The notes beneath the pieces were generated by a model, which was not told the origin of the DNA, made no database searches, and worked only from the letters and a program-made list of their open reading frames with translations. From the NCBI RefSeq assembly GCF_000576425.1, contig NZ_KK069991.1, positions 91,417 to 155,416 of the forward strand: a stretch of 64,000 bases of DNA. Reading direction: 5' to 3'. The translations under genes and the position numbers were made by a program. This document shows positions 8,046 to 16,212 of the stretch, in pieces (position 1 is the stretch's first letter; each line of letters begins with the position of its first letter). This stretch comes from Brachybacterium phenoliresistens (GTDB taxonomy: Bacteria; Actinomycetota; Actinomycetes; Actinomycetales; Dermabacteraceae).

Positions 8046-9543
8046 GCACCCCGGACATGGGCACGGACCACCAGTCATGACCGGCGGCGCCCCAGCCCTC
8101 GAGCAGCGCGTTGGCGGCCTGCAGCCCGGTGAGCGCCGCCCGCTCCATGAGGGCGACGGGCTCGTCGGTGCGCAGCCAGTCCCCGGCCAGCACCACGCGC
8201 CGGTCCGGGGTGGTGACGGTGGGGCGCCGCGCCCACTCGCCCGTGCCGATCAGCGGGCAGTCCTCCTGCACGAGCCATTCCTCGTGCACGGGGACGGCGC
8301 CGCGCAGCTCCGGGTGCAGCCGCTCGAGCTGGGCGCGCAGCTCCCGGCGCACGGCGTCGTCCTGCGCCGGGGTGTGGCCGGTCAGCGCGTAGGCGTGCAG
8401 CTCGACGACGCTGCCGCCGTGGGCGGCGGACCAGCGCCGCGCGGTCCCCTCGAAGCGGTCCAGGACGGTGACGTTGTCCAGCGGGCCGAAGCCGCTGGTG
8501 CCGAGGAAGGCCGGGGCCTCGGCCGCGACGGGCCGGTCCCACCACAGGCGCTGGACGGCGAAGGGCGGGGCGTTGCGCTGCGCGGCGACCGATGCCGCCC
8601 AGCCGTCCTCCGGGCCCGCCGCCCGGCGGGGGCGGTCCATCCCCGCGATGAGTCGGCGCGCGGTCCGCGGATCGGCGGCGACCACGACCGCATCGGCCGT
8701 GAGCTCCTCCGATGCCGTGCGCACCAGCAGGCGGCCGTCCCCGGCCTCGTGCACGCCGTCCACGGCGGTGCCGGTGCGGGCCTCGCCGCCGTGCGAGCGC
8801 AGGGCCCGCACCAGCGGGTCCCACAGCGTGGGGGAGTAGGAATCGGAGGGGACGTCGAAGATCAGGCCCTCCGCGGAGCCCATGAAGTAGGTGTGGAACA
8901 TGCCCACCAGCTCGCCGGCGGAGAACTGCGAGGGATCGGCGAAGAAGGACCGCGCGAACACCTCCAGGGCGAGGTGCCGCGCCTGGTCGGGGAAGCGCAG
9001 GCGGTCCAGGAAGGACGCGGCGTCCTCGCCGTCGTGCGCGGAGAAGGACGCCGGGAACTCGGCGCGCAGCAGCGCCAGGGCCGCCGGCACGTCCACCCCG
9101 GCGAGCTCGCGCAGCGGGAAGCTCTCGCTGCGCAGCGCGAAGGCCGCCACGCTCCACGGCGGCGTGCGGGGGATCCCGCGGAAGCTGTCGCGGGCTCCTC
9201 CGGCCCGCTGCAGCGGGTAGTCGCCGATGTCCTCGAGCATCCCCAGCGCGGGGTCGGTCCGGCGCAGCAGGGAGCGCAGCGTGTAGTACTGGCGGAAGAA
9301 GGCGTGGAACCCGCGGCTCATGGAGCGTCCCTCGCCCAGGTCCCAGGAGCGGGCGCGCCCGCCCCAGGTCCGCTCGCGCTCGAGCAGCCTCACGGACACG
9401 CCCCGCTCGGCGAGGCAGAGGGCGGCGCTGAGCCCGGCGATGCCGCCGCCGATCACAATCACCTCGCGGCCCGGGGCGCGCGAGGCGCCGGACGGCCCGC
9501 GGTGCAGCACGGCGCGGCGGTCCCGGCCCGGGCGGACGATCAC
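7990..9543 (-). CDS. crtU: CrtU-type carotenoid desaturase/methyltransferase (isorenieratene synthase)
   Basis: 517 residues. FAD motif VIVIGGGIAGLSAALCLAE near residue 28, then GGRARSW and the CrtU-typical stretches SRGFHAFFRQYYTLRSLL, ARSFFADPSQFSAGELVGMF and TYFMGSAEGLIFDVP. CrtU enzymes desaturate the beta-ionone ring and shift a methyl group, turning beta-carotene into the aromatic isorenieratene. The GTG start at 9543 has GGAGG 4 bp upstream and overlaps the crtYd stop by 4 bp. It is the last gene of crtR-crtYc-crtYd-crtU and ends inside convergent crtI. The adjacent beta-type cyclase pair supports this call over a simple desaturase. Confidence 0.85.
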   Translation of the reverse strand: MIVRPGRDRRAVLHRGPSGASRAPGREVIVIGGGIAGLSAALCLAERGVSVRLLERERTWGGRARSWDLGEGRSMSRGFHAFFRQYYTLRSLLRRTDPALGMLEDIGDYPLQRAGGARDSFRGIPRTPPWSVAAFALRSESFPLRELAGVDVPAALALLRAEFPASFSAHDGEDAASFLDRLRFPDQARHLALEVFARSFFADPSQFSAGELVGMFHTYFMGSAEGLIFDVPSDSYSPTLWDPLVRALRSHGGEARTGTAVDGVHEAGDGRLLVRTASEELTADAVVVAADPRTARRLIAGMDRPRRAAGPEDGWAASVAAQRNAPPFAVQRLWWDRPVAAEAPAFLGTSGFGPLDNVTVLDRFEGTARRWSAAHGGSVVELHAYALTGHTPAQDDAVRRELRAQLERLHPELRGAVPVHEEWLVQEDCPLIGTGEWARRPTVTTPDRRVVLAGDWLRTDEPVALMERAALTGLQAANALLEGWGAAGHDWWSVPMSGVLRSPARAAARRSGRRARA

Positions 9544-9872
9544 GGCTCCTCCTGCGGGGACCGGTCCCCGGGGCGGGGGCGAGCGCGCAGCCACAGCATC
9601 ATCGTCAGGGTCACCATCGAGAAGCCGAAGCCGAAGTCCTCGACGGGGATGTCCCACGGGACGCGGAGGCCGGTGGTCATCGACGCCTCGTACAGCACGA
9701 TCGGATCGGAGAGCTTGGTCAGCCAGCCGTCCACGAGGACCTGGAAGCCCATGACGATCCCCATCGAGATCCAGTACACGCCGCTGCGGAAGATCCCCGT
9801 GCGCAGCACGCACAGCTCGAGGAGGACGACCAGCACGATCGAGGCGACGGTGAGGACGGTGTACTCAGGCAT
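9540..9872 (-). CDS. crtYd: Lycopene cyclase subunit CrtYd
   Basis: 110 residues, three predicted membrane helices, with the family motif PWDIPVEDFGFGF near residue 75. It forms a heterodimer with CrtYc, homologous to the two halves of fungal/archaeal lycopene cyclase. The beta-cyclase assignment rests on the neighbouring CrtU, which needs beta-ionone rings; an epsilon-type (CrtYf) product cannot be excluded by sequence alone. It overlaps crtYc by 8 bp and crtU by 4 bp. There is no UbiA-type lycopene elongase (crtEb) in the window, so a C50 pathway is unlikely. Confidence 0.88.
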   Translation of the reverse strand: MPEYTVLTVASIVLVVLLELCVLRTGIFRSGVYWISMGIVMGFQVLVDGWLTKLSDPIVLYEASMTTGLRVPWDIPVEDFGFGFSMVTLTMMLWLRARPRPGDRSPQEEP

Positions 9873-10245
9873 CGTCGCCCTCCGTGGGGTCGGTTCTCGT
9901 CCCGGCGCGCTCGCGCAGGCCGGCGCGGAGGGCCGCCGCCCGGGTGAGCACGGCGCGCACACCCTCGAGGGTGAGCAGGCCGCAGATGGGGATGACCAGG
10001 AAGAACAGCAGCTCCTCGAGGGGGAGGCGCCCCGGGAGCATGATGCCGGTGATCTTGTCGGGCGCGTACCACCAGTGGCCGCGGTGGATCCCCAGCAGGT
10101 CCCAGGCGACGAACACGACGACCACCGGGGCGAGGGCGCGCAGCAGGCGCCGCGGGCGGCGGTACACGCGCGCCCCGAGCACGAATTCGAGAGGAAGCGT
10201 GATGAGCAGGCACAGGCCCAGCACGATCAGGTACTCAGCGGGCAT
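9865..10245 (-). CDS. crtYc: Lycopene cyclase subunit CrtYc
   Basis: 126 residues, three predicted helices. The diagnostic PLEELLFFLVIPICG motif follows HWWYAPDKITGIMLPG. It is the partner of CrtYd in the heterodimeric cyclase that closes the ends of lycopene. A soluble, charged C-terminal tail of ~25 residues follows the last helix. The start overlaps the crtR stop by 11 bp and the end overlaps crtYd by 8 bp, so regulator and cyclase subunits are tightly coupled. Confidence 0.9.
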   Translation of the reverse strand: MPAEYLIVLGLCLLITLPLEFVLGARVYRRPRRLLRALAPVVVVFVAWDLLGIHRGHWWYAPDKITGIMLPGRLPLEELLFFLVIPICGLLTLEGVRAVLTRAAALRAGLRERAGTRTDPTEGDDA

Positions 10246-10822
10246 CGTCGCTCCGGGATCCGACCCATTCCAGGCCCTCGGGGGAGATCTCGCGGGCCAT
10301 GTCGGTCAGGAAGCGCTCGACGATCTCGCGCTCCTGGGGGGTCAGGCGGGCGGCGGCGCGGAACCGACCCGCCTGCTGGCGGCCCATGGTGGACATGGCG
10401 GCGTCCCGGGTCGCCGGGTCCACGGTGAGGCAGACGCTGCGCCGGTCATGGGGGTGGGGGTGCCGCTCGACGTGACCGGCCGCCGCGAGGCGGTCCAGCA
10501 TCTTGGTCGTCGCGCCCGAGGAGAGCCCGAGGTGGGCGCCGAGGGCGCCGGCGGTCGCGATCTCCCCGCGGTGGGCGCAGATGATGAGGAAGTGGAGGGC
10601 GCGCATGTCGGTCGAGTTCAGCCGCATGTACTCCTGCGAGGCGCGCGAGAGCTCCTCCTCCACGCGGCGCAGGGCCACCAGCGCCGCCATCACCGCGTCG
10701 ATCTGGGCGACGTCCTCCGGGGTGAGGGCGGATCGGTCCACGAGCTCGCCGTGGGGGTCATTCGAATCGATGTCGAACGCCGTCCACGGCGGGGCCTGCC
10801 GGTGTTCGGTCGCGTCGTGCAT
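10235..10822 (-). CDS. crtR: MarR-family regulator, CrtR-like
   Basis: 195 residues. The winged-helix domain spans about residues 45-180, with LGLSSGATTKMLDRLAAAGHVERHPHPHDRRS as recognition helix and wing (shown as two adjoining pieces of one stretch). It is divergent from crtE across a short AT-rich region with an inverted repeat, the same arrangement as crtR/crtE in Corynebacterium glutamicum, where CrtR represses the carotenoid operon and responds to geranylgeranyl diphosphate. It heads the crtYc-crtYd-crtU unit, so it probably controls both directions. The ATG lies 6 bp after a TACAGT -10-like element, suggesting a leaderless message. The CrtR name is by analogy of fold and position. Confidence 0.8.
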   Translation of the reverse strand: MHDATEHRQAPPWTAFDIDSNDPHGELVDRSALTPEDVAQIDAVMAALVALRRVEEELSRASQEYMRLNSTDMRALHFLIICAHRGEIATAGALGAHLGLSSGATTKMLDRLAAAGHVERHPHPHDRRSVCLTVDPATRDAAMSTMGRQQAGRFRAAARLTPQEREIVERFLTDMAREISPEGLEWVGSRSDDAR

Positions 10823-10828
10823 GCGAGC

Positions 10829-10834
10829 ACTGTA
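10829..10834 (-). promoter_or_regulatory. -10-like element for leaderless crtR
   Basis: TACAGT on the minus strand, followed by 6 bp and the crtR ATG. No ribosome binding site precedes that ATG, so transcription may begin at the start codon. A clear -35 was not seen. Confidence 0.35.
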
Positions 10835-10849
10835 CCCGGCTTGATACTC

Positions 10850-10872
10850 GCTCGGCTATATTCTTTCCGAGC
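10850..10872. promoter_or_regulatory. Candidate CrtR operator in the crtR-crtE intergenic region
   Basis: A perfect inverted repeat GCTCGG (10850-10855) and CCGAGC (10867-10872) with an 11-bp AT-rich centre containing TATATT at 10857-10862, the likely -10 of crtE. A dimeric MarR protein bound here would cover the crtE promoter. Its position between the two divergent genes supports an operator role; no binding data. Confidence 0.55.
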
Positions 10873-10937
10873 AAGGCGAAATGTGGGGCCGTGGCGGGAC
10901 CGCCGCACGGGACAGGATGTCGAGGAACGGAGGGGTC

Positions 10938-12107
10938 GTGGCGGAGATCGATGAGATGTGCCGGCTGGACCGTGCCAGGGCATCCGTGCTGGCCGAGCTG
11001 CACGAGGTGCTGGAGGGGGAGACCCTGCGGGCGCAGCGGCACGGCCCGCACGTGCAGGACCTGTGGCGCCGGACGGCGCAGCACATCGGCGGCGGCAAGC
11101 TCATGCGGCCGATGCTCCTGCTCGAGGTCCTCGACGCCTTCCGGGCCGAGGGCTCGGCAGGCCCGGCCGGGTCCGATGCTTCGCGCGGGTCGGACGCTGC
11201 ACGCTGGTCGGACGCTGCACACGGGTCGGACCCTGGGTCCGGGGCGGGCGATGCCGTCGCGCTGCGCTGCGCGGCGGCGCTGGAGATCCTGCACTACGCC
11301 TTCCTGCTGCACGACGACGTGATCGATCACGACCTTGTCCGGCGCGGGGACGACAACCTCGTCGGCGCCCTGCACCGGCACGGCCGCGCCGGCGGCGACG
11401 ACGGGGCGAGCCTGCACTGGGCGCGCAGCGCGGGGATCCTCATGGGGGACCTGCTGCTCTCGCGCGCCCACCAGCTCCTCGCCCGCGTCGACGTCCCCGC
11501 CCCGATGCGGGCCGAGCTGCTGGACCTGCTGGACCACGCGGTCACCGAATCGGCCGCGGGCGAGTTCCTGGACGTCGGCCTGGCCGATGGGATGATCCCG
11601 CCCGCCCGCCGCGAGATCGACACCATGACCCGGTCCAAGACCGCCGTCTACAGCGTCGAGCTGCCGCTGGGGATGGCCTGCGTGCTGGCCGGCGCCGGGG
11701 CGGAGGTCCGCGCCGCCCTCGAGGACGCCGGGCGCTGCATCGGCATCGCCTTCCAGCTGCAGGACGACGCCCTCTCCGCCTTCGGCGCCGAGCACCACCA
11801 CGGGAAGGACCCGTGGTCCGACTTCCGCGAGGGCAAGCAGACCCGCATCATGGACGCGGCACGGTCGACGGCCTCGTGGCCGGCCGTCGCCGAGCTGCTC
11901 GGGCGGAGCGACCTCACCGATGCGCAGGGGCTGCGCCTGCGGGGGCTGCTCGTGGACTGCGGGGCCCGGGACCGGGTCGCGGAGGAGATCGAGGCGCTGC
12001 TGGACGAGGCCCGGCGCATCCTGCACGACGGCCCCGCCCGGATCCCCGCGGCCGTCGTCGAGGTCATCGAGCAGCAGATGCGGAGACTGGAGGGCCGCAC
12101 CCGGTGA
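10938..12107 (+). CDS. crtE: Geranylgeranyl diphosphate synthase-type polyprenyl synthase
   Basis: About 389 residues from the GTG at 10938, preferred because GGAGGGG lies directly upstream; in-frame ATGs at 10917 and 10881 are alternatives adding 7 or 19 residues. The first Asp-rich motif is LLHDDVIDHD. The second is FQLQDDALSAFG, where the usual second-motif Asp is Ser/Ala-like, as in several actinobacterial IdsA/CrtE proteins. It should extend FPP/IPP to geranylgeranyl diphosphate for CrtB. Between helices there is a 24-residue Ser/Asp/Gly-rich insertion encoded by four 18-bp repeats. It is divergent from crtR and followed after 76 bp by the P450 gene. Confidence 0.9.
   Translation: MAEIDEMCRLDRARASVLAELHEVLEGETLRAQRHGPHVQDLWRRTAQHIGGGKLMRPMLLLEVLDAFRAEGSAGPAGSDASRGSDAARWSDAAHGSDPGSGAGDAVALRCAAALEILHYAFLLHDDVIDHDLVRRGDDNLVGALHRHGRAGGDDGASLHWARSAGILMGDLLLSRAHQLLARVDVPAPMRAELLDLLDHAVTESAAGEFLDVGLADGMIPPARREIDTMTRSKTAVYSVELPLGMACVLAGAGAEVRAALEDAGRCIGIAFQLQDDALSAFGAEHHHGKDPWSDFREGKQTRIMDAARSTASWPAVAELLGRSDLTDAQGLRLRGLLVDCGARDRVAEEIEALLDEARRILHDGPARIPAAVVEVIEQQMRRLEGRTR
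11169..11240 (+). repeat. Four 18-bp in-frame tandem repeats inside crtE
   Basis: Units at 11169, 11187, 11205 and 11223, consensus GGGTCGGACGCTGCACGC. Being 18 bp they keep the frame and encode a Ser-Asp-Ala-rich loop ahead of the first Asp-rich motif. This could expand or shrink by slippage without breaking the enzyme. Confidence 0.75.
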
Positions 12108-12183
12108 CGGGGCGACGCATCCGGCGGACGGGGAGGACGGGCCCGGTGGGACGAGGACGCACCCGGCAGCGAGGGAGGACGGC

Positions 12184-13380
12184 ATGAGCGAGGACGAGCG
12201 CCGCGCCCGGCGGCCCGGAGCCTGCCCGTGGGCGGGCGAGGACGCCCCGCCGGGGCTGCGGCACGTGGGCGGCTACGACGCGGCCCGCGGCGTGCTGCGG
12301 GCCCGCGGGGCGACCACCCAGGCCGGCTTCACCGCCGAGGCGATCCCCCGCGGAGCCCTCCGGCACCATCCGATCCTGCTGTCCGACGGCCCGCAGCACG
12401 ACGAGCAGCGCCGCGCCGCGGGCCGCCGCTTCGCCCCGGCGTTCGTGGACGCCGAGTACACCGGCACCATGGAGGTCCTCGCGGATCGCCTGGTGGGTGC
12501 CGCCGTGCGCGAGGGCGCCTGCGCGCCGGACCATCTCGCCCTGCTCTACGCGGTGGGCGTGACCCGGGAGGCCGTCGGCCTCACGCACGCCCCGCTGGAG
12601 CAGATGGCCCGCCGCCTGGAGAGGTTCATGCGCCAGCCGCCCTTCGACCTGTCCCGGCCCGGGCTGGGGCGCACCCGCCGGCAGTGGGCGCTCGCCGCGG
12701 CCCGCGGCCTCGGCCCCCTGCTGGGCTTCCACCTCCGCGACGTGCTGCCGGCCGTCCGGGCACGGCGGCGCCGGCCCCGCGGCGACCTGGTCAGCCACCT
12801 GCTGGCGGAGGGCTACACCGTGCCGGACATCCTCGTCGAGTGCGTCACCTATGCGACGGCCGGGATGATCACGACGCGCGAGTTCATCGTCATGGCCCTG
12901 TGGCACCTGCTGGATCGGCCGATGCTCGCCGAGCGGTTCCTGGCCGGGGAGCGGGCCGAGCGCTTCGCGATCCTGCACGAGATCATCCGCCTCGAGCCCG
13001 TCGTCGGGCATCTCTACCGGCGCGTGCACACGCCGCTCGAGGTGCCCGGTGCCCCGGATCTCGCCCCCGGGGACCTGGTGGACGTGTGCGTGCAGGAGGC
13101 GAACACGGATCCGCGCATCGTGGGGGAGGACCCGCGGGCGCTGAGGCCGGGCCGGGAGCTGCCGCGCGGGGTGGGGCCGGCCGGCCTCAGCTTCGGCGCG
13201 GGGGAGCATCGCTGCCCCGGCGAGCACCTGGCCATCGCGGAGACCGCCGTGCTGCTCGAGCGCATCCTGCGCGAGCACCCGCGGCTGCGCCGACCGCCGC
13301 AGGTCGCCTGGGAGGACCTGGTCGCCGGCTATCGGCTGCGCGGCGCGGAGCTCGTCTTCCCGCGCGGCGCGAAAGGCTGA
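12184..13380 (+). CDS. Cytochrome P450, probable carotenoid ring hydroxylase (CYP288-like)
   Basis: 398 residues. Heme-binding loop FGAGEHRCPG near residue 338, ExxR motif in LHEIIRLEP, and an I-helix TYATAGMITTREF. There is no signal peptide, so it is soluble and needs ferredoxin partners, not seen here. It follows crtE by 76 bp with GGGAGGA upstream of the ATG. In Brevibacterium linens a P450 next to the isorenieratene genes is implicated in making 3,3'-dihydroxyisorenieratene; the same gene set here makes that the most likely reaction. The family is certain; the substrate is inferred from context. Confidence 0.85.
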   Translation: MSEDERRARRPGACPWAGEDAPPGLRHVGGYDAARGVLRARGATTQAGFTAEAIPRGALRHHPILLSDGPQHDEQRRAAGRRFAPAFVDAEYTGTMEVLADRLVGAAVREGACAPDHLALLYAVGVTREAVGLTHAPLEQMARRLERFMRQPPFDLSRPGLGRTRRQWALAAARGLGPLLGFHLRDVLPAVRARRRRPRGDLVSHLLAEGYTVPDILVECVTYATAGMITTREFIVMALWHLLDRPMLAERFLAGERAERFAILHEIIRLEPVVGHLYRRVHTPLEVPGAPDLAPGDLVDVCVQEANTDPRIVGEDPRALRPGRELPRGVGPAGLSFGAGEHRCPGEHLAIAETAVLLERILREHPRLRRPPQVAWEDLVAGYRLRGAELVFPRGAKG

Positions 13381-13382
13381 GA

Positions 13383-13446
13383 GGGCGCCCGCAGGACCAG
13401 GCGCCCACAGGACAGGGCGCCCATAGGACAGGGCGCCCGCAGGGAG
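13383..13446. repeat. Four 16-bp tandem repeats between P450 and dps
   Basis: Units near 13383, 13400, 13415 and 13431 share GGCGCCC followed by two variable bases and AGGACA or a close variant. They sit just past the P450 stop, in the convergent gap before dps. Each contains the self-complementary GGCGCC, so alternative hairpins are possible. Confidence 0.65.
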
Positions 13447-13493
13447 CCCGAGGCGGATGCCCCGTTCCCCCGGCGAGCGCCCCGGAAACCGGC

Positions 13494-14021
13494 TCAGCGC
13501 TGCGGAGTGCGCGTCTCGGCGCTGATGAACCAGGCCTGCTGCTCGAGCTTCTCGATGATGCCGTGGAGGATGTCCGCGGAGGTCGGATCGGCCTCGTCGA
13601 CCTCGTCGTGGACGCTGCGCATGGTGCCGACGGTGGCCTCGATCGCCGCGGTCATCAGGTCGATGGCGTCGTGCGTGAGGATCTCGCCCTCGGGGAACTC
13701 GGCCAGCGAGGACTGCTCGGCGACCACCGCGGGCCGGCCGTCGGGGGTGGCGTGCAGGGCGCGCATGCGCTCGGCCACGTCGTCGCCGCTGGCGCGGGCG
13801 ATGTCCACCACCTCGTCCAGGTTCAGGTGCAGGTCGCGGAAGTTCGGGCCGACGATGTTCCAGTGGGCCTGCTTGCCCACCAGCTGCAGCGCCGTGAGAT
13901 CAGCGAGCACGGCCTGCAGGTTCTTGGCCAGGGCGTCGCTGGCGAGGAAACCGGACTCGGCGTTCTCCGGACGGGTGGTCGCAGCGCCCGAGGGCTCCGG
14001 GACGGTGACGGACTCATTCAT
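13494..14021 (-). CDS. dps: Dps-family DNA-binding ferritin
   Basis: 175 residues. The family block KQAHWNIVGPNFRDLHLNLDEVVD holds the intersubunit ferroxidase ligands (His, Asp, Glu). Dps dodecamers oxidise and store iron and protect DNA in stationary phase. The N-terminal tail of ~25 residues is acidic and Pro-rich rather than lysine-rich, so DNA binding through that tail is doubtful. The ATG at 14021 is preceded by GGAGGAG. It is transcribed alone; a stable hairpin lies in its 5' leader. Confidence 0.93.
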   Translation of the reverse strand: MNESVTVPEPSGAATTRPENAESGFLASDALAKNLQAVLADLTALQLVGKQAHWNIVGPNFRDLHLNLDEVVDIARASGDDVAERMRALHATPDGRPAVVAEQSSLAEFPEGEILTHDAIDLMTAAIEATVGTMRSVHDEVDEADPTSADILHGIIEKLEQQAWFISAETRTPQR

Positions 14022-14040
14022 GGGTCTCCTCCTTCGTCGT

Positions 14041-14079
14041 GCCGGCCGCGACGCCCCGATGGGCGTCGGTGCGGCCGGC
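14041..14079 (-). promoter_or_regulatory. GC-rich hairpin in the dps 5' leader
   Basis: Two nested complementary pairs: GCCGGCCGC with GCGGCCGGC, and ACGCCC with GGGCGT, around a CGAT loop and with a small asymmetric bulge. It ends ~20 bp upstream of the dps start and would form in the leader RNA. Function unknown. Confidence 0.35.
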
Positions 14080-14179
14080 GGAACGGAATGCACCAACTGC
14101 TCAGCACGTTAACGAGCGCGCATCGGCCCCGCAAGCCCACCCCGGCCCCGACCTCGCCTTTCGGACCGGTCGGTCGGGG

Positions 14180-15391
14180 TCAGGAGCGGATCGCGTCGAT
14201 GACCTTGATGCGGGTGGCGATCAGCGCGGGCAGCGCGCCGGCCAGGATCCCCACCGCCGTCGCCGCGAGCAGCCCGATCAGCACCGCGGAGACGGGGAAC
14301 GGCGGCAGGTCCACCAGGCCCATGTCCCGGAAGGCGTTCTGGGTGAACGGCGCACGCACCAGCGCCACCGCCCCCGCGACGCCCACCGCCCCGGACAGGA
14401 CCGTCGCGACCACGGACTCCATCATCACGCCCGTGAAGATGCGCCCGCCCGTCGCCCCGTAGGACCGGCGGATGCCGATCTCGCGCACCCGGTAGCGCAC
14501 CGTGACCAGGGAGATGTTCACCAGCCCCAGGGCGCCCAGCAGCAGGATCACCACCGCGATGACGATGATCGCCGTGCGCAGCGTCCCGAAGCCCGAGTCC
14601 TCGAAGGAGAAGCCGCCGCTGTACGTCTCGAAGCGGCCCGCATCCGTCTCCCGCAGCGCGGAGTTCAGCCGGCCGGTGACCGCATCGGCCTCCTCCGGCG
14701 GGACCCACACCCGGTACTCGGCGTAGGAGAGGTCGGTGTCCTCGACGCCGGGCAGCTCCTGGACGGAGGCCATCGGCGTGTAGGCCATCGCGCCCATCCC
14801 GGCGTTCGCCGGGTCCTTCGGCAGCACGCCCACCAGGAGCGCCTGGCCGGAGGTCTGCTCGTCGACCGCATAGAGGGTGACGGTGTCGCGGCCCACCTCG
14901 GGCCGGCCCATCAGCTCCCACATCTCGGAGTTGACCACGACCGCCGGGGCCAGGCGCCGCGCATCGGAGTCCGCGAGCCACCGGCCCTGCTCCGGGCGCA
15001 GGCGGAACATGTCCGCATACGCCGGGTCGACGGCCGTGACCTGGGCGGTGCGCACCCCGGATCCCGTCTGGTAGCGCAGCGACAGCGGGCTGTAGCGGGT
15101 GCGCTGGTCGATGCCGAGGCGGTCGATCTCGCGCAGCACGACCTCGTCCCGCTGCTCCGGGTGGATCTCGCCGGTCGGGGGCTCGGACTGCATCACCGTG
15201 AGGACCGTCGGGCGGCCCGAGAACGTCTCGACGGACTGCTCGAGGGCGCTGGAGAGCATGCCGCCGGCGCCCAGCGTCGCGGTGAGGGCGAAGACGCTGA
15301 AGGCCACGCCGATCAGCGAGAGCATGATGCGGCCCTTGTTGACGCGCAGCTCCCCGTAGGCCTCGACGATCGAGGCGACCAGCCCGGTCAT
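14180..15391 (-). CDS. MacB/FtsX-type ABC transporter permease
   Basis: 403 residues. One N-terminal helix (around residues 22-45), a ~220-residue extracytoplasmic MacB-like domain, then three C-terminal helices containing VRYRVREIGIRRSYGATGGRI, the FtsX-family cytoplasmic loop. Such permeases work mechanically on envelope substrates rather than moving them through the membrane. The start overlaps the stop of the ATPase gene by 4 bp, and together with the adaptor at 16209 this forms a MacAB-like set. In Gram-positive bacteria similar sets export peptides or antimicrobials; the substrate here is unknown. Confidence 0.87.
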   Translation of the reverse strand: MTGLVASIVEAYGELRVNKGRIMLSLIGVAFSVFALTATLGAGGMLSSALEQSVETFSGRPTVLTVMQSEPPTGEIHPEQRDEVVLREIDRLGIDQRTRYSPLSLRYQTGSGVRTAQVTAVDPAYADMFRLRPEQGRWLADSDARRLAPAVVVNSEMWELMGRPEVGRDTVTLYAVDEQTSGQALLVGVLPKDPANAGMGAMAYTPMASVQELPGVEDTDLSYAEYRVWVPPEEADAVTGRLNSALRETDAGRFETYSGGFSFEDSGFGTLRTAIIVIAVVILLLGALGLVNISLVTVRYRVREIGIRRSYGATGGRIFTGVMMESVVATVLSGAVGVAGAVALVRAPFTQNAFRDMGLVDLPPFPVSAVLIGLLAATAVGILAGALPALIATRIKVIDAIRS

Positions 15392-16212
15392 GCGCGAGCT
15401 CCTGCGTCCGATGCGGTGCGACGCCCGGGGGCATCGGCCGCGGGGCCGGAGCCGGCGACGGCCTCCCGGCCGGCGCGGATCCCGCTGGTGGCCAGCAACG
15501 CCTCGCGGGCATGGGCGGAGTCGACGTCGTGCAGGGTGCCGCTGTCCAGCAGGTAGGCGCGCTGGGACAGGGCCGCGACCTGCAGGTCGTGGGTGATGGT
15601 CACCAGCGCGGCCTCGGAGTCCTGCGCGATCTCGTCGAGCAGGCCCATCACGGCCTCGCCGGTGGTGACGTCCAGGGCGCCGGTCGGCTCATCGGCCAGG
15701 ATCAGGCGGGGCCGGCGCACCAGGGCGCGCGCCACCGCGACGCGCTGCTGCTCGCCGCCGGAGAGACGGCCGGGCGTCTGGTGCGCTCGATCGGCCAGAC
15801 CCACCCGGTCCAGCATCTCCAGCGCGGTCCGCTCCCGCTTCCAGAACTGCCCGGCGGTGCCGTACAGCAGCGGCATCATCACGTTCTCCAGCGCGGTGCG
15901 CCGTTCCAGCAGGTTGAACTGCTGGAACACGAAGCCGATGGAGGAGCCGCGCAGCCGGGCCCGCCGGCGGTCGGACAGGCGGATCGTCTCGCGCCCGTCG
16001 AACAGCAGCTCGCCGGAGGTCTGGCGGTCGATCAGGCCCAGCAGGTTCAGCAGCGTCGACTTGCCGGAGCCGGAGCGGCCCACCACGGCGACGTGCTCGC
16101 CGACGTCGACGGTGAGGTCCACGCCCTGCAGGATGTGCAGGTCCTCGCGGCTGGGGAGGCGGACGGTGCGGGTGACGCCGCGCAGCTCGAGCATCGGCGG
16201 CCGGCCCGTCAC
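15388..16212 (-). CDS. ABC transporter ATP-binding protein (MacB/LolD type)
   Basis: 274 residues. Walker A GRSGSGKST, signature LSGGEQQRVAVARAL, Walker B LILADEPTGALD, and the switch His in ITHD. The final ~40 residues are Ala/Gly-rich and low complexity. The GTG start at 16212 has GGAGG 4 bp upstream and overlaps the adaptor gene stop by 4 bp. It energises the permease encoded immediately downstream. Confidence 0.92.
   Translation of the reverse strand: MTGRPPMLELRGVTRTVRLPSREDLHILQGVDLTVDVGEHVAVVGRSGSGKSTLLNLLGLIDRQTSGELLFDGRETIRLSDRRRARLRGSSIGFVFQQFNLLERRTALENVMMPLLYGTAGQFWKRERTALEMLDRVGLADRAHQTPGRLSGGEQQRVAVARALVRRPRLILADEPTGALDVTTGEAVMGLLDEIAQDSEAALVTITHDLQVAALSQRAYLLDSGTLHDVDSAHAREALLATSGIRAGREAVAGSGPAADAPGRRTASDAGARA

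Noticed and set aside
9540..10245. Epsilon-type cyclase pair CrtYe/CrtYf leading to a C50 carotenoid
   Set aside because: No lycopene elongase is present and crtU lies in the same unit, which needs beta rings.
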